Source: Rickettsia typhi (GTDB taxonomy: Bacteria; Pseudomonadota; Alphaproteobacteria; Rickettsiales; Rickettsiaceae). Taken from it: 10,264 bases of DNA. Shown piece after piece: positions 7,223-10,264 of this stretch. Position numbers and translations under genes: made by a program. The notes beneath the pieces are model-generated. The model did no database searches. It was not told the DNA's origin and saw only the letters and a list, made by a program, of their open reading frames with translations. The stretch is taken from contig CAMCTQ010000034.1 in assembly GCA_945878545.1 (NCBI GenBank), positions 1 through 10,264 on the forward strand, given 5' to 3'. Each line of letters begins with the position of its first letter. Within the stretch, counting starts at the first letter, position 1.

Positions 7223-8134
7223 CTAAATTAATCCAAAGGGACTTTTAATAGTTAAAGTATTATCACTCACTCGTGCGTTTGCTCCTATTGTTATTGGATA
7301 ATTATCAGCTAAGTGCCCTACTCCTTGTGTTCTAAAAGCTGGTATAGATAAATGTTCTGCACAAAAATTCTCTATTGATGGGATGATCTTATCATCAGAA
7401 TCACTAAAATCTCCAAGAATTAAAGCCTTTGCAGTGGAAAAAAGTCCAGCATTTTTCATTTGTAACAAGTAACGGTGAACATGATAACCTTTTTCATTTA
7501 CATCCTCTAGAAAAACTATTTTATTATTTGTGTCGATATTAAGTTTAGAACCCATCATATGACAGATAACTGCTAGATTCCCGCCAGTAATTTTTGCATC
7601 AATAACAGCTTCATCTACTTGCTGCTCATTTAGTGGCTTAAGGAGAAAATCCATATCGTGACCAGATAATACCGAAATGATAGAGTCTAGCATATTAACT
7701 TGTTTATCAATAAGCGAAGTTATAACAGGTCCATGAATTGCTGGCATTCTGAATTTTTGATCAAATAATAATAATAGAGCTGTTATATCACTAAACCCAA
7801 TAAGAATTTTGGGATTTTTCTGGTCTAATGAGAGATCAACAAAATCAAAAACTATTTCTGAAGCGCCGTACCCCCCGCGAAAAGCCCAGATAATCTTAAC
7901 ATTAGAATCAAAAAGTGCATTTTTGAGCTCGTGACTACGTTGTTTTTTTGAAGAAGCGAAATAGTCCAAACTTGAATCAGCAGATAAAATATTTTTATCA
8001 TACTTACATTTAAAACCCTTCGCCTCGAGTAGACTCACTCCTGTTAGTAACTTCTCTTTTGCCAGTTGGCAGCCAGAAGAAGGAGCAATAATTACTATTT
8101 CATCTTCTGCTCTGTTAAAGATTATTTTTTCCAT
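7223..8134 (-). CDS. LD-carboxypeptidase, peptidase family S66
   Basis: Family S66 enzymes such as LdcA remove the terminal D-Ala from murein tetrapeptides in the cytosol, allowing recycling. The branch member MccF instead cleaves processed microcin C. This 303-residue protein has the N-terminal VIIAPSSG strand-turn (14-21), the family segment FRGGYGASE (85-93), the catalytic Ser115 in GFSDITAL, Glu210 in VFLEDVNE and His274 in GVGHLADNYP. The full Ser-Glu-His triad is therefore present at expected spacing, and there is no signal peptide. Murein recycling is the likelier role in a housekeeping operon; microcin-type immunity is an alternative I cannot exclude. It starts 12 nt after the hpf stop with no clear Shine-Dalgarno and ends directly at the hemC ATG, so it is the middle gene of a coupled operon. 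Confidence 0.92.
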   Translation of the reverse strand: MEKIIFNRAEDEIVIIAPSSGCQLAKEKLLTGVSLLEAKGFKCKYDKNILSADSSLDYFASSKKQRSHELKNALFDSNVKIIWAFRGGYGASEIVFDFVDLSLDQKNPKILIGFSDITALLLLFDQKFRMPAIHGPVITSLIDKQVNMLDSIISVLSGHDMDFLLKPLNEQQVDEAVIDAKITGGNLAVICHMMGSKLNIDTNNKIVFLEDVNEKGYHVHRYLLQMKNAGLFSTAKALILGDFSDSDDKIIPSIENFCAEHLSIPAFRTQGVGHLADNYPITIGANARVSDNTLTIKSPFGLI

Positions 8135-8146
8135 TTTAAGTATCGG

Positions 8147-8728
8147 CTACTTTGAATCAACCCAAGAAATATTACCATCTTTGCGATAATAAACAACGTT
8201 AACTCTATTAGTTTTCGTATTCTCAAACATTAGAGCTGGCAGGTTTTCAAGATCCATTTTCATTACAGCTTGCCCTACTGAGAGTTTTAGAATTTTTGTT
8301 GACTTTTCAGCTATAATGACTGGATTATCAAAATCTATTTCTGCTGATTCATTCTCACTATCACTTTTATTTGGTGAAATTACATACTTGACAGTATCAG
8401 GAGTGATTTCTGATACTTTCATTCTGCTTGAATGATCTTTTAATTTGGATTTATATTTTCTAAGTTGTTTTTCAACTTTATTCAGAGCACTATCAAAAGC
8501 AAAATAAACATCATCCGCAGCAGCGTTACTTTTTATAATAGTATGTCTACCTGTTCCATCATGCACAATAATATCGCACAAAAATTCATGATTTTGCTTA
8601 TTAAAATGTACAGTTGCCCCTGACGCATGATCGAAATATTTCTTTATCGAACTAGTGATTTTGTCTTTTACATATTCTTGTAAAGATACACCAATAGCCA
8701 GATGTTGCCCGGAAACTAAAACTTGCAT
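8147..8728 (-). CDS. hpf: Long-form ribosome hibernation promoting factor
   Basis: Long HPF binds the 30S decoding region and dimerises ribosomes into inactive 100S particles during starvation or slow growth. The 193-residue product has both parts. The N-terminal S30AE/YfiA domain covers about 1-100 (MQVLVSGQHLAIGVSLQEYV, basic helix ALNKVEKQLRKYKSKLK). An acidic linker covers about 101-134. The C-terminal dimerisation domain covers about 135-190 (PVIIAEKSTKILKLSVGQAV, then VVYYRKDGNISWVD). The ATG at 8728 has the best Shine-Dalgarno in the window (AAGGAGAGG at 8742-8734, with AAGGAG 8 nt from the start), in keeping with high expression. It is the first gene of the hpf - LD-carboxypeptidase - hemC operon. 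An 18-bp hairpin/inverted repeat lies 35 nt upstream. Confidence 0.96.
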   Translation of the reverse strand: MQVLVSGQHLAIGVSLQEYVKDKITSSIKKYFDHASGATVHFNKQNHEFLCDIIVHDGTGRHTIIKSNAAADDVYFAFDSALNKVEKQLRKYKSKLKDHSSRMKVSEITPDTVKYVISPNKSDSENESAEIDFDNPVIIAEKSTKILKLSVGQAVMKMDLENLPALMFENTKTNRVNVVYYRKDGNISWVDSK

Positions 8729-8762
8729 ATTAACCTCTCCTTCTAATTTGTTATAACTACAA

Positions 8763-8780
8763 TTATGAAAAGTTTCATAA
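8763..8780. promoter_or_regulatory. Inverted repeat between the GyrI-like gene and hpf
   Basis: TTATGAAA (8763-8770) and TTTCATAA (8773-8780) are perfect 8-nt arms around AG. The site lies just after the stop of the upstream gene and 35 nt before the hpf start. There is no T-run on the correct side for an intrinsic terminator of the minus-strand gene. A regulator binding site or mRNA processing hairpin for hpf is more plausible, but unproven. Confidence 0.4.
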
Positions 8781-8792
8781 CCAAAAAAATCT

Positions 8793-9260
8793 TTATATTT
8801 TCACCCCAACACAAACGTCAAGAACTACTTGATTATGATCCAAAGCACGTTCATCATAGATCTCAAAATCAGCCAAATACAGTCTTTTACCACCAAGTTC
8901 CTCAGATTTCATTTTCCATATTTTTTTCCACATATCTACACACACCCCAGGCATTGGCCCTGGTTCGTTGGTGAATTTTGCATAATGCTGAGCTGGTATA
9001 GTAATCGTTACAAAATCTTTCGGCAAGTTGTCAGCAGAGTTCGCTTCTTCTCCAATAAAGAAAGTATAATCACCTGTAAAATCACTTTCATAATCCGTAT
9101 AAACACAATAAGTTGTTCCTGGCTTTTTTCTATGAAGCATTTTTTTTGACAATTCATTGTAAAAATATTTTTGAACAGTGGCTGCAATTTTATTAGTTGA
9201 TATATCACTTTCAAATATATGATCGTTATTAGTACGGCATGTAATACCAACCAACATCAT
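8793..9260 (-). CDS. Stand-alone GyrI-like / Cass2-type effector-binding protein
   Basis: This 155-residue protein is a single SHS2-type small-molecule-binding domain, as found at the C-terminus of AraC/MerR-type regulators and in the integron cassette protein Cass2. Typical features are YTDYESDFTGDYTFFIG at 54-70, the strand IPAQHYAKF at 88-96, the conserved aromatic helix around Trp111-Trp115 (DMWKKIW), and DFEIYDER at 131-138 followed by the final strand VVLDVCVGV. There is no DNA-binding domain, membrane segment or signal peptide, so it probably binds hydrophobic or cationic ligands in the cytosol rather than acting as a regulator alone. Two ATGs stand together (9260 and 9257) with no strong Shine-Dalgarno. 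It is upstream of, and on the same strand as, hpf, but the 64-nt gap with an inverted repeat suggests separate control. The ligand is unknown. Confidence 0.82.
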   Translation of the reverse strand: MMLVGITCRTNNDHIFESDISTNKIAATVQKYFYNELSKKMLHRKKPGTTYCVYTDYESDFTGDYTFFIGEEANSADNLPKDFVTITIPAQHYAKFTNEPGPMPGVCVDMWKKIWKMKSEELGGKRLYLADFEIYDERALDHNQVVLDVCVGVKI

Positions 9261-9326
9261 TTCTGGTAACTTTATTATAGTTTTTTTTCATGTTACTATT
9301 TTGAATTCGCCTTTTGTTATAAAACC

Positions 9327-9355
9327 AATGTAGCAGCAATATAATATAAGTTCAA
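9327..9355 (-). promoter_or_regulatory. Weak promoter candidate for the GyrI-like gene
   Basis: On the minus strand, TTGAAC (9355-9350) and TACATT (9332-9327) are 17 nt apart, each matching the consensus at 4 of 6 positions. A perfect TATAAT (9279-9274) lies closer to the gene but would leave a leader of only a few bases and has no good -35. Confidence 0.2.
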
Positions 9356-9381
9356 TATAGGATTTAAAACAAAAGTATTCT

Positions 9382-9756
9382 TTATGAGAAACAATAATTT
9401 TGTACAGCTATTTTTTGATCTGCCTGGGCTTTACTGCGAGTAGCAAAGGCTGTTTTAGATTTGTTATTGCCAAACTCAAGTTTTTTGTGATTTAACTTTA
9501 TCGCTTCTTTTGTTATTCTAATTACAAAATCAGGTTCAATTCCAGCAATATAGCATATCTTTTGAAAATAATCGCCATTACCAAATATCCATTTCTTTGC
9601 ATCTTTTTCTATTGCTCTAGCTCTGGGGAGATCAGAAATATTGGTCGCATCTATAACAGCCTGAGTAACTATTGCCTTATATAAAATTATTTCTGAAGAT
9701 GAATTATATTCTTTTAAACGCTCAAATGGAGCTTGGAATTTGATGACACTGTACAT
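9382..9756 (-). CDS. Small conserved-looking alphaproteobacterial protein, unknown function
   Basis: This 124-residue, mostly helical, lysine-rich protein has no signal peptide or membrane segment. The core has a recognisable order: a helix ILYKAIVTQAVIDAT (24-38), then ARAIEKDAKKWIFG (45-58), then DYFQKICYIAGIEPDFVIRI (62-81). The pattern of a helix ending in A-x-x-W, an acidic-aromatic residue, then C-x-x-AG-x-x-P-x-x-V/I resembles a family of small unannotated proteins I associate with alphaproteobacterial genomes and prophage or gene-transfer-agent regions. This is from memory and uncertain. The C-terminal 25 residues (KSKTAFATRSKAQADQ...) look disordered. The start ATG at 9756 has only a weak GAG motif 11 nt upstream. 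It stands alone, 121 nt upstream of the GyrI-like gene on the same strand. No phage genes are nearby. Confidence 0.7.
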   Translation of the reverse strand: MYSVIKFQAPFERLKEYNSSSEIILYKAIVTQAVIDATNISDLPRARAIEKDAKKWIFGNGDYFQKICYIAGIEPDFVIRITKEAIKLNHKKLEFGNNKSKTAFATRSKAQADQKIAVQNYCFS

Positions 9757-10240
9757 AATTATATTTACTCGATTTTATTTTTTCTGAACTAAAATTAAGT
9801 CGTTTTATTAATTTCACTTTAAGGCTCATAAGACTAAATTTATTAATATATGGTATTATTATTAATAAGTTTAAAACCAATATAACAAATTTTTACTACC
9901 AACTAAGCTTTCTTTTAGTTTAAAAACAAAAAATAGATTTTTTTATAAAATTAAGTAACAAATATATAATTCTTTGGACAAGAATACTAGTATATATAAT
10001 CTATAAGGCATATTATAGCACTAAATTATAAGCGCAATTTTTAACAAACCTAAGGTTGAAAAAGATAAATATCTACATGAGTTTGGGATCTAAAAAGGAG
10101 TCAAATGCTATCTCAAAAGACATAACATAAAATTAATTTTATCGATTATAGGGCAAATTAACTAAGGATATTAGGTTTTACTATGATAACATAATACTTA
10201 AGTTCATATTGACTAGTTAATTATTCAAGAGGTCTGATAT
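9757..10240. other. AT-rich region without a convincing gene
   Basis: About 480 bp lack a coding frame of useful length in any of the frames I followed, and I see no tRNA cloverleaf. Recognisable elements on the plus strand are TTGGAC (9974-9979) with a perfect TATAAT (9995-10000), although the 15-nt spacing is short. A perfect stem follows, CTATAA/TTATAG (10001-10018) with a 6-nt loop. A strong AAGGAG (10095-10100) lies 4 nt before an ATG (10105) that opens only six codons. ATACTAGTAT at 9984-9993 is a small palindrome. This could be a decayed gene, a leader region or plain intergenic DNA. Confidence 0.6.
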
Positions 10241-10264
10241 ATGCATTTTTTCTCACCAGATTCA
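10241..10264 (+). CDS. Possible start of a gene running off the right edge (partial)
   Basis: An ATG at 10241 is preceded at 8 nt by AAGAGG (10227-10232), a fair Shine-Dalgarno for this AT-rich sequence, and the eight visible codons (MHFFSPDS) are open to the edge. Nothing about the product can be said from eight residues. It may be chance; the next few hundred bases would decide. Confidence 0.25.

Noticed and set aside
9008..9250. An 80-codon minus-strand frame and overlapping plus-strand frames over the GyrI-like gene
   Set aside because: These are other-frame shadows of a gene with clear domain motifs.
9757..10240. A tRNA, small structured RNA or CRISPR array in the AT-rich gap
   Set aside because: No cloverleaf arms, no CCA end or T-arm consensus, and no regularly spaced direct repeats are visible.

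Overview
The window is AT-rich, with even poorer intergenic DNA, and has compact gene pairs and very few strong ribosome binding sites. The proteins (long-form HPF, HemC with a DASC cofactor site, ComM, and a small protein of a kind common in alphaproteobacterial genomes) suggest an alphaproteobacterium with a reduced, host-associated genome, probably Rickettsiales-like. This placement rests on gene content and composition only.

Layout. 1-2228 (minus) is one uninterrupted reading frame of at least 742 codons that runs off the left edge and encodes a giant, highly charged coiled-coil protein. A perfect 26-bp palindrome overlaps its likely promoter. 2502-4753 (minus) is a two-gene unit: comM, for processing DNA taken up by transformation, followed by a class II aldolase/adducin-family protein. 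4754-5092 is a divergent intergenic region with operator-like inverted repeats. 5093-6328 (plus) is the most interesting gene. It reads as a family 2B encapsulin, an HK97-fold nanocompartment shell protein with a cyclic-nucleotide-binding domain inserted after its N-terminal arm. 6329-8728 (minus) is a tight hpf - LD-carboxypeptidase - hemC operon whose last stop codon abuts the encapsulin stop codon with no gap. 8793-9260 (minus) is a stand-alone GyrI-like (Cass2-type) small-molecule-binding protein. 9382-9756 (minus) is a small, probably conserved alphaproteobacterial protein of unknown role. 9757-10240 has no convincing gene. A possible new gene begins at 10241.

How the genes fit together. 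Most are housekeeping or stress functions: ribosome hibernation, murein peptide trimming, tetrapyrrole synthesis and DNA uptake. The encapsulin is transcribed alone, and no neighbour has the long disordered N-terminal extension that family 2 cargo proteins use for loading. Its cargo, if any, must lie elsewhere in the genome. The intact phosphate-binding cassette of its inserted domain suggests that the shell senses a cyclic nucleotide.
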